From Qipengyuania aquimaris (GTDB lineage: Bacteria; Pseudomonadota; Alphaproteobacteria; Sphingomonadales; Sphingomonadaceae): a stretch of DNA of 64,000 nucleotides. The stretch is taken from positions 1,020,381 through 1,084,380 of the forward strand of contig NZ_WTYI01000001.1 in NCBI RefSeq assembly GCF_009827445.1, in the 5' to 3' direction. The notes under the pieces were generated by a model. It was not told the origin of the DNA, ran no database searches, and saw only the letters and a list, made by a program, of their open reading frames with translations. The translations under genes and the position numbers were made by a program. Positions 1 to 8,944 of the stretch are shown here, in pieces; the first letter of the stretch is position 1; each line of letters starts with the position of its first letter.

Positions 1-1056
1 CTGCAGCAGCCACAGCTTGCCCTGCTGCACCGTGAATTCGATGTCCTGCATGTCGGTGTAATGCCGTTCCAGCAGGTCGAACAGGCGCGCCAGTTCGGCA
101 TAGGCTTCGGGCATCGCCTCTTCCATGCTCAGCGGCTTGGCACCTGCCGCCTCGCGCGCAGCCTTGGTCAGGTATTGCGGCGTGCGGATACCGGCTACCA
201 CGTCCTCGCCCTGCGCATTGACCAGCCATTCGCCGTAATATGCTTTCTCGCCGGTCGACGGGTTGCGGGTGAAGGCGACGCCGGTCGCGCTGGTGTCGCC
301 CATATTGCCGAACACCATGGCCTGCACATTGACGGCAGTGCCCATGTCGTGCGGGATGTCGTTGAGCCGGCGATAGACCTTCGCGCGCTCGCTGTCCCAG
401 CTGTCGAACACGGCGCGGATGGCACCCCACAATTGCTCGGTCGGGTCCTGCGGGAACGGCGCGTCGTGCTCTTCGGCGACGATACGCTTGTATTCGGCGA
501 CCAGCACCTTCCAGTCATCGGCCGACATTTCCGTGTCGGCGTAGAAACCGTTGTCTTCCTTCGTGATTTCGAGCGCTTCTTCGAACAAGCCGTGATCGAG
601 ACCGAGCACCACGTCGGAATACATCTGGATGAAGCGGCGGTAGCTGTCCCAGGCGAAGCGTTCGTCGCCCGACGTCTTCGCGAGGCCTTCCACCGTCTCG
701 TCGTTGAGGCCGAGGTTGAGGACGGTGTCCATCATACCCGGCATCGAAACCGCCGCGCCCGAACGTACCGAGACGAGCAGCGGATCGGCCGCATCGCCAA
801 ACCCCTTGCCCACCGTGCGTTCGATATGGGTCAGAGCGTCTTCGATCGCCTTGCGCAGTTCGGGCGCGAACTCGCCGCCATGCTCGAGGTATTTGAGGCA
901 TTCCTCGGTGGCGATGGTAAAGCCGGGAGGGACCGGCAAGCCGATGCTGGCCATTTCGGCAAGGTTCGCGCCCTTGCCGCCGGTGACTGTCTTGTCCTTC
1001 TGCCGGGCATTCGTATGCGGAGCATCGCCGCCGAAGGTGAAGACTGTATCCGTCAC
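1..1056 (-). CDS. ppdK: Pyruvate, phosphate dikinase, N-terminal part (runs off the window)
   Basis: Interconverts pyruvate, ATP and phosphate with phosphoenolpyruvate, AMP and pyrophosphate in the cytoplasm. The 352 visible codons cover the N-terminal ATP-grasp nucleotide-binding region: GGKGANLAEM near residue 28, VPPGFTIATEEC near 42 and the highly conserved SVRSGAAVSMPGMMDT near 93. The His-domain and the C-terminal PEP/pyruvate barrel lie beyond base 1. The start is the GTG at 1056, with GAGGG seven bases upstream, giving MTDTVFTFGG. It follows glyS on the same strand after 119 bases that hold nested palindromes. The family assignment is secure; completeness cannot be judged here. Confidence 0.95.
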   Translation of the reverse strand, partial: MTDTVFTFGGDAPHTNARQKDKTVTGGKGANLAEMASIGLPVPPGFTIATEECLKYLEHGGEFAPELRKAIEDALTHIERTVGKGFGDAADPLLVSVRSGAAVSMPGMMDTVLNLGLNDETVEGLAKTSGDERFAWDSYRRFIQMYSDVVLGLDHGLFEEALEITKEDNGFYADTEMSADDWKVLVAEYKRIVAEEHDAPFPQDPTEQLWGAIRAVFDSWDSERAKVYRRLNDIPHDMGTAVNVQAMVFGNMGDTSATGVAFTRNPSTGEKAYYGEWLVNAQGEDVVAGIRTPQYLTKAAREAAGAKPLSMEEAMPEAYAELARLFDLLERHYTDMQDIEFTVQQGKLWLLQ

Positions 1057-1089
1057 GTAATATCCCTCAAAGTTTACAAAGGCGACAGC

Positions 1090-1161
1090 GTGTCACCTGC
1101 ATTTTCTGCCTTCGAACCCGCGGAATTCCGCGGCTGAGCGGCGGTTTGCCGAAGGTGACAC
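1090..1161. promoter_or_regulatory. Nested inverted repeats upstream of ppdK
   Basis: An outer perfect 9-base inverted repeat (GTGTCACCT at 1090-1098, AGGTGACAC at 1153-1161) flanks a perfect 16-base palindrome, CCGCGGAATTCCGCGG, at 1118-1133. The inner palindrome has no loop, which fits protein binding better than an RNA hairpin, and no T-run follows it. It lies between the end of glyS and the ppdK start. A role in ppdK control is inference. Confidence 0.4.
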
Positions 1162-1175
1162 TCGCATCGAAGAAG

Positions 1176-3518
1176 TTAGCCCTCGATACGAGAAAAGTCG
1201 GCGACTTTGTGCACTGCAGCACGGAAAGCCGCAAGCAGGTCAAGGCGATGTGCCCGCTTGTTTTCTTCATCCGCATTTACCGTCACTTCATCGAAGAAGC
1301 GGTCGATGGGTGCGCGCAGGGAAGCAAGAGCCGCCATCGCGCCGGAGAAGTCTTCTGCCTCAAGAGCCCTCGCCGCCGCCGGTTCCGATTTCGCCAGGGC
1401 ATCCATCAGCGCCTTTTCGGCCGGTTCCGGTTCGTAGGAAAGCTCCTTGGCATGGCGCTCGTTCATCTTGGCATCGATCACCGCCTTCATGTCGGGATCG
1501 TCGACCAGAGCCAGCGGATCTTCCTCGCCGGTGCGCGCGATCTCGCCCTCGGCACCGTGCCAGTCTTCCTTCTTGAGGATATTGGCAGCGCGCTTGTAGC
1601 CGGCGAGGAGGTTCGCACCGTCTTCGGTATCCATGAAGGACTGGAGCGCTTTCACTCGCGCTCTAAGACGAACGACATTAGCTTCTATTCCGTGTTCTCC
1701 GATCGACTTAGACGCGCGGACTAAATCGACTGGAATGCCCTCACCACGCTGCAAGACCTCAAATCGCTCTAAAACAAAATCGCGAACTGGTGCGGCTACT
1801 AGCAGCGCCCTTTCCAAATCTCGAAAAACCGCATCCGCAATTTCCTTTTTCGGATTTGCATTTCGAAGGCTTGGGGCCCACCCTTTCAATAGACCCATTG
1901 CGGCTTCATGGCCTAACTCGTCGATTACCTGCTCAATCAACCGTCCCTTATTATCTTGCGAAGCACGCAGCTCTTTAACTGCGAAGTCCCGATCCATATG
2001 GGATTTGGTCGCGGACAATAGGATATCTAGTGGAAGCAAGTTTTCGAGTGCCAATTGGATTATGCCAATAGCAGCGCGACGCAGAGCGAACGGGTCCTTC
2101 GACCCCGTAGGTCGCTCATCAATGCCGAAAAAGGACGTAAGTGTATCGAGCTTATCCGCCAAACTTACCGCCACCGTGACCGGAGCAGTCGGCACCTCGT
2201 CGCCCTGCCCGACCGGCTTGTAGTGATCGCGGATCGCGTCGGCGACCGCATCGGGCAGACCCTCGGCGCGGGCATAATAGCCGCCCATCAGGCCCTGCAA
2301 TTCGGGAAACTCGCCGACCATTTCGGTCACGAGGTCTGCCTTGGCGAGGCGCGCGGCCTGTTCGGCCATGTCCGGGTCGGCGCCCTTGATCACGCCTTCC
2401 TCGACCAGCCAGCGGGCCAACTTGACCACGCGGTTCACCTTGTCGGCGACGGTGCCCAGCTTTTCATGGAAGGTGATGCGCTCCAGCCCCTTGGCGTGTT
2501 CGGCGAGGGTCTTCTTGCGATCGACATCCCAGAAGAAGCGCGCGTCAGACAGGCGGGCGGCGAGGACCTTGCGGTTGCCGTCGACCACACGCGCGCCGCC
2601 GTCTTCCGCCTCGATATTGGCCGTGCAGATGAAGGCATTGGCAAGTTCGCCAGCCTCATCTTCGCAGACGAAATACTTCTGGTTCACGCGCGCGGTGAGC
2701 TGGATCGTCTCGGGCGGGACTTCGAGGAAGTCCTCCTCGAACCGGCCGAGCAACGGGACCGGCCATTCGGTGAGGCCGGCGTTCTCAATCACCAGCCCTT
2801 CGTCCTCGACCAGCTTGAGGCCGGCTTCGGAGGCAACCTTGGCCGCGCCTCCACGGATGAGGTCCTGACGCTCTTCATGGTCGACGATGACGTGGCCGGC
2901 ACGCAGCTTCATCGCATAGTCGTCGGCATTGCCGATGGTGATGTCGCCCGAATGGTGGAAGCGGTGTCCCAGCGTGACCGAGCCGGAGGTAACGCCATGC
3001 ACCTCGCATTCGACCACGTCGTCGCCTAGCAGCGCGACGATGCCCGACAGCGGGCGCACCCAGCGCAGGCTCTCGGTGCTGATCGAGGCAGCGCCCCAGC
3101 GCATCGACTTGGGCCAGCTGAAGTCGCGGATGATCGCGGGGATTGCTTCGGCGAGCAGGTCCTTGGTCGCGCGGCCCGGGATGTTCTTCACGGCGAAGTA
3201 GGTCGCCCTGCCCTTCACGTCTCGCGTTTCCAGATCGCCCTTCTCGACGCCCGCCTTGCGGCAGAAACCGTCAAGCGCCTGGTAGGGAGCACCGACGGGC
3301 GGGCCTTTCAGCTCCTCGCTGACCGCTTCGGTCGCTACCGGCAGGCCGCGCGCAATCAGCGCGAGGCGGCGCGGGGTCGACCAGACGGTGATCTCGCCGC
3401 ATTCGACACCGGCGGCATCCATCTCGCGGCGGAACAGCTTTTCGAGTTCGGCGCGCGCGCCAGCCTGCATGCGGGCCGGGATTTCTTCGCTGCGCAGTTC
3501 GAGGAGAAAGTCGCTCAT
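1176..3518 (-). CDS. glyS: Glycine--tRNA ligase beta subunit, with a low-GC internal block
   Basis: Beta subunit of the bacterial alpha2-beta2 glycyl-tRNA synthetase; it supplies tRNA recognition to the GlyQ catalytic subunit. The product has 780 residues, well above the 689 of E. coli GlyS. Family sequence is clear in [14 protein letters not shown] at the N-terminus, [14 protein letters not shown] near residue 470 and [20 protein letters not shown] near 635. The start MSDFLLEL at 3518 was chosen because it overlaps the glyQ stop by four bases (ATGA). Roughly residues 455-625 (bases 1640-2150) are encoded by about 50% GC DNA with different codon choice, and include a stretch rich in K, E and R that I cannot match to the usual GlyS core. 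The frame stays open throughout, so this is not a frameshift. Confidence 0.95.
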   Translation of the reverse strand: MSDFLLELRSEEIPARMQAGARAELEKLFRREMDAAGVECGEITVWSTPRRLALIARGLPVATEAVSEELKGPPVGAPYQALDGFCRKAGVEKGDLETRDVKGRATYFAVKNIPGRATKDLLAEAIPAIIRDFSWPKSMRWGAASISTESLRWVRPLSGIVALLGDDVVECEVHGVTSGSVTLGHRFHHSGDITIGNADDYAMKLRAGHVIVDHEERQDLIRGGAAKVASEAGLKLVEDEGLVIENAGLTEWPVPLLGRFEEDFLEVPPETIQLTARVNQKYFVCEDEAGELANAFICTANIEAEDGGARVVDGNRKVLAARLSDARFFWDVDRKKTLAEHAKGLERITFHEKLGTVADKVNRVVKLARWLVEEGVIKGADPDMAEQAARLAKADLVTEMVGEFPELQGLMGGYYARAEGLPDAVADAIRDHYKPVGQGDEVPTAPVTVAVSLADKLDTLTSFFGIDERPTGSKDPFALRRAAIGIIQLALENLLPLDILLSATKSHMDRDFAVKELRASQDNKGRLIEQVIDELGHEAAMGLLKGWAPSLRNANPKKEIADAVFRDLERALLVAAPVRDFVLERFEVLQRGEGIPVDLVRASKSIGEHGIEANVVRLRARVKALQSFMDTEDGANLLAGYKRAANILKKEDWHGAEGEIARTGEEDPLALVDDPDMKAVIDAKMNERHAKELSYEPEPAEKALMDALAKSEPAAARALEAEDFSGAMAALASLRAPIDRFFDEVTVNADEENKRAHRLDLLAAFRAAVHKVADFSRIEG

Positions 3519-4414
3519 TTCGACCACTCCGGATATTTCTCGGCCCACACGGGCGCTTCCTTTTCCATGTGCGCTTCACAGCTGCCGCGCGCGAGGTCGC
3601 GCACCCGGCCCATGTAGCTGGCGCGTTCCTGCACGCTGATCACGCCGCGCGCCTGGAGCAGGTTGAAGATGTGGCTGGCCTCCACCGCCTGCTCGTAAGC
3701 GGCGATCGGGACGTTGGCGCTGAGCGCGTTTTTGCACTCGGCCTCGGCCTTGTTGAACAGGTCGAACAGCGCATCGGTCTCGGCGACCTCGAAGTTCCAC
3801 TTCGACATCTGCTTCTCGTTTTCCAGGAAGACGTCGCCATAGGTGACGCCCTTCCCGTTGAAGTCGAGATCGTAGACGTTGTCGACGCCCTGGATGTACA
3901 TGGCGAGGCGCTCGAGCCCGTAGGTCAGCTCGCCCGCGACCGGCTTGCAATCGAAGCCGCCCATCTGCTGGAAATAGGTGAACTGGGTGACTTCCATCCC
4001 GTCGCACCAGACTTCCCAGCCAAGGCCCCATGCGCCCAGCGTCGGGCTTTCCCAGTCGTCTTCCACGAAGCGGATATCGTGCTTGAGCGGATCGATGCCG
4101 ATTACGCGCAGGCTTTCGAGGTAAAGGTCCTGGATGTCCGGCGGGCTCGGCTTCAGGATCACCTGGTATTGGTAATAGTGCTGCAGCCGGTTCGGGTTCT
4201 CGCCATAGCGGCCATCGGTCGGGCGGCGGCAGGGCTGCACGAAGGCCGCATTCCACGGCTCGGGCCCAAGCGCGCGCAGGGTGGTCGCGGTATGGAAGGT
4301 GCCTGCGCCCATACGCATGTCATAGGGCTGGAGAATCAGGCAGCCATGCGCGCTCCAGAAATCGTGCAGCGCTAGGATCATATCCTGGAAGGATTTTTGG
4401 GGATTGCGGTCCAT
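3515..4414 (-). CDS. glyQ: Glycine--tRNA ligase alpha subunit
   Basis: Catalytic class II subunit that charges tRNA-Gly with glycine, working with GlyS. The 299-residue product has the family hallmarks [16 protein letters not shown] near residue 30, [20 protein letters not shown] near 65 and [16 protein letters not shown] near 165. The start at 4414 ([16 protein letters not shown]) matches family N-termini; an upstream in-frame start at 4486 would add 24 residues of atypical sequence. Translational coupling to glyS is indicated by the ATGA overlap. The pair forms a minus-strand operon facing away from the UrcA-like gene. Confidence 0.97.
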   Translation of the reverse strand: MDRNPQKSFQDMILALHDFWSAHGCLILQPYDMRMGAGTFHTATTLRALGPEPWNAAFVQPCRRPTDGRYGENPNRLQHYYQYQVILKPSPPDIQDLYLESLRVIGIDPLKHDIRFVEDDWESPTLGAWGLGWEVWCDGMEVTQFTYFQQMGGFDCKPVAGELTYGLERLAMYIQGVDNVYDLDFNGKGVTYGDVFLENEKQMSKWNFEVAETDALFDLFNKAEAECKNALSANVPIAAYEQAVEASHIFNLLQARGVISVQERASYMGRVRDLARGSCEAHMEKEAPVWAEKYPEWSK

Positions 4415-4475
4415 GCGCGGCGCAATGGCGCAAGGGCGAAATGCGGTCAATGGCCGCCGTGATTTCGGCGAAAAA

Positions 4476-4608
4476 TGACAGCTCATCGCGACAAGATGTC
4501 AGGTAGTGTTGACATAGTCAGCGAATCGTTACATATAGTCAGGACAACCTGACATAACGGAAGGTTGACCTACCACTGGACCCTACATCCTAGCTGGAGA
4601 CCTGACAT
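4476..4608. promoter_or_regulatory. Cluster of TGACA/TGTCA elements and promoter before the UrcA-like gene
   Basis: The octamer CCTGACAT (or its reverse ATGTCAGG) occurs three times, at 4496-4503, 4548-4555 and 4601-4608; the last copy overlaps the start codon of the next gene. GTCAGG-ACAA-CCTGAC is a perfect inverted repeat at 4538-4553. Further TGACA pentamers lie at 4476-4480 and 4510-4514. TTGACA at 4509-4514 could serve as a -35 box with TATAGT at 4534-4539 or TACATA at 4530-4535. This looks like an operator array for a repressor or activator not encoded next to it. Confidence 0.45.
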
Positions 4609-4927
4609 GAAACTGACCTTTGCACTTGCCGCCCTGTCCTTCGCCATCGCCGCCCCCGCTGCTGCCAAGGCCGAGACCCCCGCAGCGAGCATCTCCGTCG
4701 CCGACCTCGACCTGACCAAGCGCGTGGACCAGGACAAACTCGATCGCCGTATCGACCTGACCGTGCGCCGGATGTGCCGCGTCGATGCCTTTGAGGCCAA
4801 GGCCCGCAAGCTTGAGCGCAATTGCCGTCTCGCCGCGAAGGCCGACGCCGCGCCCAAGGTCGCGCTGGCGATCGCCAATGCCCGCACCGAACGCTTCGCC
4901 GCCCTCAATCTCGACATCCAGGGCTGA
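4607..4927 (+). CDS. UrcA-like small exported protein
   Basis: A 106-residue protein with an N-terminal signal peptide (MKLTFALAALSFAIAAPAAA) followed by a small basic domain. The mature part resembles the UrcA family, small secreted proteins of unknown function: a short SISVADLDLT strand, then a helix with KLDRRIDLTVRRMC, and a second cysteine further on (LERNC). The two cysteines could form a disulfide in the periplasm. The start at 4607 is preferred over 4565 because it begins the signal peptide directly. The upstream region holds repeated CCTGACAT elements. Family membership is my recognition from the pattern; the molecular role is unknown. Confidence 0.7.
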   Translation: MKLTFALAALSFAIAAPAAAKAETPAASISVADLDLTKRVDQDKLDRRIDLTVRRMCRVDAFEAKARKLERNCRLAAKADAAPKVALAIANARTERFAALNLDIQG

Positions 4928-4995
4928 GCCATTTGCCGGGACGGCGCGCGACACGGCCTCCCGGCACCCAACAGTTCTCGTATGAAAGACGCACT

Positions 4996-5421
4996 ATGCC
5001 CGACAAACCATTGACCCCACGAGAGAAGTCGGTTCGCCGGCATAATATTTCCACCGTGCTGTCGGCTGCTGCGTTCGCAGTTTATGCGGCGGGGGTCTTG
5101 CCCGGCGTTACAGTGCCTTCTGCAGCGCGCCTCATCGCACTGCCGATCCTCTTCGTCGGCGTCATCGTGATGTACCGGACCCGGAACGCGGACGAGTATA
5201 TCGCGGCGATCTGGCGCTCCGGCACCAGCGTCGCCTTCGTCGCCACGGTTGCGGTGATGTTTTTCGCACCCGCGCTCGAAGGCTTTATCGACGGCATCAC
5301 GGAATCCCTCACCGAACAGCCGACCGGACCCGATCTGCCCTATGCAGAACTGCTCGCGCCAGTCGCGATCGCATCCTTCTATATCGCCAACCTGTGGGCC
5401 CGCTTGCGCGGTACATACTGA
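4996..5421 (+). CDS. Small integral membrane protein with an RNADE motif
   Basis: A 141-residue protein that I do not recognise by name. A short charged N-terminus (MPDKPLTPREKSVRRHN) is followed by about four hydrophobic segments. Between the second and third lies RTRNADEYIAAIWRSG. The same RNADE core occurs in the membrane protein two genes downstream (5614-6270), so the two probably share a fold. The gene ends just before the TTG start of an XRE-type regulator, and its last bases carry that gene's Shine-Dalgarno sequence AGGAG. Membrane proteins beside such regulators are common in bacteria (for example DUF2178 types), but the function is unproven. Confidence 0.75.
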   Translation: MPDKPLTPREKSVRRHNISTVLSAAAFAVYAAGVLPGVTVPSAARLIALPILFVGVIVMYRTRNADEYIAAIWRSGTSVAFVATVAVMFFAPALEGFIDGITESLTEQPTGPDLPYAELLAPVAIASFYIANLWARLRGTY

Positions 5422-5432
5422 GGAGATGACGC

Positions 5433-5630
5433 TTGAATAATCGCCTCAAGGTCCTGCGCGCGATGAACGACTGGAGCCAGGCCGAACTGGCCGCCCAGCT
5501 GGACGTCTCGCGCCAGGCCGTCAACGCCATCGAAACGGGAAAACACGACCCTTCCCTGCCGCTGGCCTTCCGGATCGCCCGCCTTTTCAACATGCCCATC
5601 GAGGAGATTTTCGATGACGGACACGAATGA
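5433..5630 (+). CDS. Small XRE-family transcriptional regulator
   Basis: A 65-residue protein that is essentially only a Cro/CI-type helix-turn-helix: WSQAELAAQLDVSRQAVNAI is the DNA-binding helix pair (about residues 13-32) and DPSLPLAFRIARLFNMPIEE completes the domain. It resembles the YozG-like one-domain regulators often encoded next to small membrane proteins. The TTG start at 5433 is supported by AGGAG eight bases upstream (5421-5425); no ATG precedes the domain in this frame. Its 3' end overlaps the next gene by 17 bases. It probably regulates its own cassette, which is inference. Confidence 0.9.
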   Translation: MNNRLKVLRAMNDWSQAELAAQLDVSRQAVNAIETGKHDPSLPLAFRIARLFNMPIEEIFDDGHE

Positions 5631-6270
5631 TATGATCGAACAATCGCCTCCCGGACTAATGAGCAAGATTATTCGCTTTGCAGCCATGATCGCATTGGGC
5701 CTGGTGTTTGTTTATGCACTCGGCTTCCTGGTAGGGGTTTCAGCCGCTGCGTTGGACAATGGACGCCTTACGCTGAAAACTGTCGGCCTTTTGCTCGGCT
5801 GCCTCGCAGTCCTCGGCCTCAGTGGCTACGGTTTCTATCGCCTGTGGCCGCGACGCGACAGGGAAGAGCCTGTTTCACCCAAGGTCGAGCGGACACGTTG
5901 GTCCTTGATCGCAGCCCTTGGCCTGGGGATGGCAATTGGCGTTGCCCTGACGATCCCTATGCTTAGCGGAGAATCCGGTGGTGTATTCAGCAATGACCCA
6001 ATTCCAGCGACCACTGCTCTAAGTATTGTCATCGCCTATGCGGTGCTGACGCCGATTGGTTCCTACTTCTGGCACCGCAATGCCGACGAATTCGAACGCG
6101 AGGCTTCGGGTCGCGGGGCATTGCTCGGCATGTATGCCTACAGCGTCGTCGCGCCGTCCTGGTGGCTGCTCGAGCGTGCAGACCTTGTGCCGGAACAAGA
6201 CCCCATGATCGTTTTTCTGCTTGTCATGACCGTCTGGGGCGTGGTCTGGCAGATCCGCCGGAGCGATTGA
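5614..6270 (+). CDS. Integral membrane protein of the XRE cassette
   Basis: A 218-residue protein with about six hydrophobic segments and short charged loops, for example RLWPRRDREEPVSPKVERTR after the second segment. The loop HRNADEFEREASGRGALL resembles the RNADE loop of the membrane protein at 4996-5421, so the XRE regulator is sandwiched between two related membrane proteins. It overlaps the regulator by 17 bases and is therefore probably translationally coupled. Local GC is lower than in surrounding housekeeping genes (about 52% in one hand-counted line). No enzymatic motif is visible and I cannot assign a function. Confidence 0.75.
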   Translation: MTDTNDMIEQSPPGLMSKIIRFAAMIALGLVFVYALGFLVGVSAAALDNGRLTLKTVGLLLGCLAVLGLSGYGFYRLWPRRDREEPVSPKVERTRWSLIAALGLGMAIGVALTIPMLSGESGGVFSNDPIPATTALSIVIAYAVLTPIGSYFWHRNADEFEREASGRGALLGMYAYSVVAPSWWLLERADLVPEQDPMIVFLLVMTVWGVVWQIRRSD

Positions 6271-6303
6271 GTATTTGCTCGAATAGAATTGGACGAAAAC
6301 GAA

Positions 6304-7221
6304 ATGAACCTTCGCAAGACTTTTACCTCCGCCGCCTCGGTACTTGGCCTCCTGTCTTTCTCGGCGTGCGCCTATAGCGCCCCGGTCGAAACGGCTGCTT
6401 CGCCAGTAGAAGAAACCTCGCAAGGTCCGGCCATCTGGAGCGTGTCGGACGCCGATACGACTATTTACCTCTTCGGCACCGTTCACGCACTGCCTGAAGA
6501 TGTAGAATGGTTCGACGAAGAGATTTCGAGCGCGCTCGCTGCCTCGGACACGGTCGTCATGGAGATCCTGCCAGAGGAAATGAACGATCCTGCCAGCCAG
6601 ATGGCGATTGCCAGGAACGCCATGCTTCCGGCCGACCAGTCCTTGCGTGACTTGCTGAACGAAGAGGACCGCACGGCCTACGAGAACGCACTGGGCACCC
6701 TTGGCATGCCTCCCGGCGCCTTCGATCGTTTCGAGCCCTGGTTCGCCGGGATGACCATGGCCGTGCTGCCCTTGCTGAAGCAGGGATATGATCCGGAAAG
6801 CGGGGTCGAAAAGATCATCGACACCAATGCAGGCACGGAGCGCAAACGTGAGGCGTTCGAGACGCTTGCGGGGCAGATCGCCATTTTCGACAACCTCCCG
6901 CAGGATGCGCAGATCGAATTTCTGATGACCTCGGCCCGCAATCCCAACGCCATGATCGAAATGGTTGACGAGATGGTTGCGCAGTGGATCGAAGGCGATG
7001 TCGAAGAACTCGCCGAGATCATGAATGCGGGGCTGTCGGACGAAACCCTTGCGGCCGCGCTGCTTTACGATCGCAACGCCAACTGGGCGGAATGGATCGA
7101 TAACAGGATGGAACAGCCCGGCACGGTCTTTGTCGCGGTCGGTGCCGGTCACCTCGCTGGCGAAAAGAGCGTGCAGTCTTACCTCGAGACCCGCGGCATT
7201 CCCGTCAATCGACTGCGCTGA
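6304..7221 (+). CDS. TraB/GumN family protein, first of two tandem copies
   Basis: A 305-residue exported protein of the TraB/GumN family, whose members carry a degenerate protease-like fold of uncertain function. Family motifs are TIYLFGTVHALP near residue 60 and, near the C-terminus, VAVGAGHLAGEKSVQSYLE. The N-terminus has a signal sequence with a cysteine at the likely processing site (SFSACA), so it may be a lipoprotein. The ATG at 6304 is preferred to the TTG at 6289. It ends in TGATGG, sharing one base with the start of its paralogue. The pair probably arose by tandem duplication. Confidence 0.85.
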   Translation: MNLRKTFTSAASVLGLLSFSACAYSAPVETAASPVEETSQGPAIWSVSDADTTIYLFGTVHALPEDVEWFDEEISSALAASDTVVMEILPEEMNDPASQMAIARNAMLPADQSLRDLLNEEDRTAYENALGTLGMPPGAFDRFEPWFAGMTMAVLPLLKQGYDPESGVEKIIDTNAGTERKREAFETLAGQIAIFDNLPQDAQIEFLMTSARNPNAMIEMVDEMVAQWIEGDVEELAEIMNAGLSDETLAAALLYDRNANWAEWIDNRMEQPGTVFVAVGAGHLAGEKSVQSYLETRGIPVNRLR

Positions 7222-8102
7222 TGGCACGCTGGGTCCTGCTTCTGCTTACCTCGATCGCACTGGCATCGTGCCAAGGCGAAGCCGACGAGGACGGCAAGAG
7301 CCGGGACTATCCTGCCCTGTGGGAAATCACCGGTGCTGAAGGCCGTACCGAAGGCTGGCTCTTCGGTACGGTACACGCCCTGCCCCGCGATCTGGAATGG
7401 CAATCGGCGAAGCTGGAAGAGATCGTCGAAACGGCCGACATGCTGGTGGTCGAGGTATCGGGCCTCGACGATCGCCTCGGCCTGGAAGAGCTGTTCCGCT
7501 CGCTCGCTTATGACGCTCCGCCCTCCGTGCCGATCTATTCGCGCCTCGATCCGCTCTCCCGTGACCAGTTGCGCGCTATCGAAGATGAGCAAGAGATCGA
7601 ATCCGGCACTTTCGATGCAATGGAGACATGGGGCGCAGCACTCGCACTGGCAGAATTCGGGCGGACCCATTCGAGCGAATTCGGAGCGGACAAGGTGCTT
7701 CTCGCCAAATTCGGCAATCGCGAGATCGTCGAGCTGGAAGGTGCAGCGCTACAGCTCTCGATATTCGACCGGCTGCCCGAACAGGAGCAGCGCGATCTGC
7801 TGAGGGCGATCATCGAAGTGGTCGCGAAAGATCCTGGCGATCGCGTCGATCTTGCGACGATCTGGTCCCGTGGCGACCTCTCGGCGCTGGAACGCACGAC
7901 GCTTGAAGGTCTTTTAGCCGACCCGGAACTCAATGAGGCACTGCTGGTCCGCCGGAACTCTGCCTGGGCAGCCCAAATCGAAAACCTGCTTAGCGCATCG
8001 GACAAGCCGCTGATAGCAGTGGGCGCAGGCCATTTGCTGGGCGAAGGCAGTGTGCAGTCTCTACTTGAAGAACGTGGCTTCGCGATAAGGCGCATCCAGT
8101 AG
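7221..8102 (+). CDS. TraB/GumN family lipoprotein, second tandem copy
   Basis: A 293-residue paralogue of the preceding gene, with a clear lipobox (LASC, residues 14-17) predicting attachment to the envelope. It keeps the same landmarks, GWLFGTVHALPRDLEWQ near residue 45 and IAVGAGHLLGEGSVQSLLEE at the C-terminus, but the sequences between have diverged considerably, so the duplication is old. The start overlaps the stop of the upstream copy by one base, implying coupled translation. Whether the two proteins form a heteromer is not visible in the sequence. Confidence 0.85.
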   Translation: MARWVLLLLTSIALASCQGEADEDGKSRDYPALWEITGAEGRTEGWLFGTVHALPRDLEWQSAKLEEIVETADMLVVEVSGLDDRLGLEELFRSLAYDAPPSVPIYSRLDPLSRDQLRAIEDEQEIESGTFDAMETWGAALALAEFGRTHSSEFGADKVLLAKFGNREIVELEGAALQLSIFDRLPEQEQRDLLRAIIEVVAKDPGDRVDLATIWSRGDLSALERTTLEGLLADPELNEALLVRRNSAWAAQIENLLSASDKPLIAVGAGHLLGEGSVQSLLEERGFAIRRIQ

Positions 8103-8111
8103 GCTTCACGC

Positions 8112-8139
8112 TTGCTTTTGCGCGCGATGCCGCTATACG
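8112..8139 (+). promoter_or_regulatory. Candidate sigma-70 promoter of rplY
   Basis: TTGCTT (8112-8117) and TATACG (8134-8139) are separated by 16 bases. They lie about 80 bases before the rplY start, in the gap after the TraB pair. The match is reasonable but unverified. Confidence 0.45.
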
Positions 8140-8216
8140 CGCGCCCTTCGGCGTCATGGTCATCCCTGGAGGCGTGGCGGACCGAAGTACTCAAATGCAT
8201 TCGAAAGGTAAGCGAC

Positions 8217-8915
8217 ATGAGCGATGCTCTGACACTTCCGGCCGAGGCGCGCGAACGGGCTGGCAAGGGAGCCTCCCGTGCACTGCGTCGTGAAGGCCGC
8301 GTCCCCGCCGTAATCTATGGCGGCAAGGAAGAACCCACCCTGATTCACGTTGAAGCCAAGGAGCTGGTCAAGCAGCTCGACACCGGCCACTTCATGAACT
8401 CGATCGTCGAAATCGAACTCGGCGGCAAGAAGATCAAGACTCTTCCCAAGGACGTGTCGCTCCACCCCGTCAACGATCGCCCCGAGCACGTTGACTTCTT
8501 CCGCATGGTCAAGGGCGGCAAGATCGAGGTTTCGGTCCCCGTCGTCTTCACCAACGAAGAAGCTTCGCCGGGCCTCAAGAAGGGCGGCGTTCTCAACGTT
8601 GTCCGTCACGAGCTGGAACTGGTCTGCGAAAACGACAAGATCCCGGGCGAAATCGAAATCGACGTCACCGGCAAGGAAGTCGGCGATTCGATTCACATCA
8701 GCGAAGTCACGCTGCCCGCGGGTAGCGAAAGCGCGATCACCGACCGCGACTTCACTATCGCCACCCTCGTTGCTCCGTCCGCTCTGAAGAAGTCGGAAAC
8801 CGAAGGCGGTGACGAAGACCAGACCGGCGAAGACATGGAAGCTGGCGAAACCGCCGCTACCGAGCAGGGTCCGGACGCCGACGCTGCCGAGGAACAGGAA
8901 GACAAGAGCGAGTAA
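8217..8915 (+). CDS. rplY: Large ribosomal subunit protein bL25, long (Ctc) form
   Basis: Binds 5S rRNA in the central protuberance of the large ribosomal subunit. The 232-residue product has the N-terminal L25 domain (about residues 5-92, including [20 protein letters not shown]), the C-terminal TL5/Ctc domain (about 95-185, with [16 protein letters not shown]) and an acidic tail of roughly 45 residues rich in E and D. The start at 8217 ([16 protein letters not shown]) follows family N-termini; the longer frame from 8112 would add unrelated sequence and include the promoter. A good intrinsic terminator follows. In many relatives rplY lies directly before pth; here an SDR gene separates them. 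Confidence 0.97.
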   Translation: MSDALTLPAEARERAGKGASRALRREGRVPAVIYGGKEEPTLIHVEAKELVKQLDTGHFMNSIVEIELGGKKIKTLPKDVSLHPVNDRPEHVDFFRMVKGGKIEVSVPVVFTNEEASPGLKKGGVLNVVRHELELVCENDKIPGEIEIDVTGKEVGDSIHISEVTLPAGSESAITDRDFTIATLVAPSALKKSETEGGDEDQTGEDMEAGETAATEQGPDADAAEEQEDKSE

Positions 8916-8944
8916 TCGCCTCTCCTTCCTTTCCGGAAAAATCG

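Noticed and set aside
2055..3029. Long plus-strand open frame opposite glyS
   Set aside because: It is the antisense shadow of a strongly conserved GlyS reading frame; its predicted protein shows no recognisable motif and no ribosome binding site of its own.
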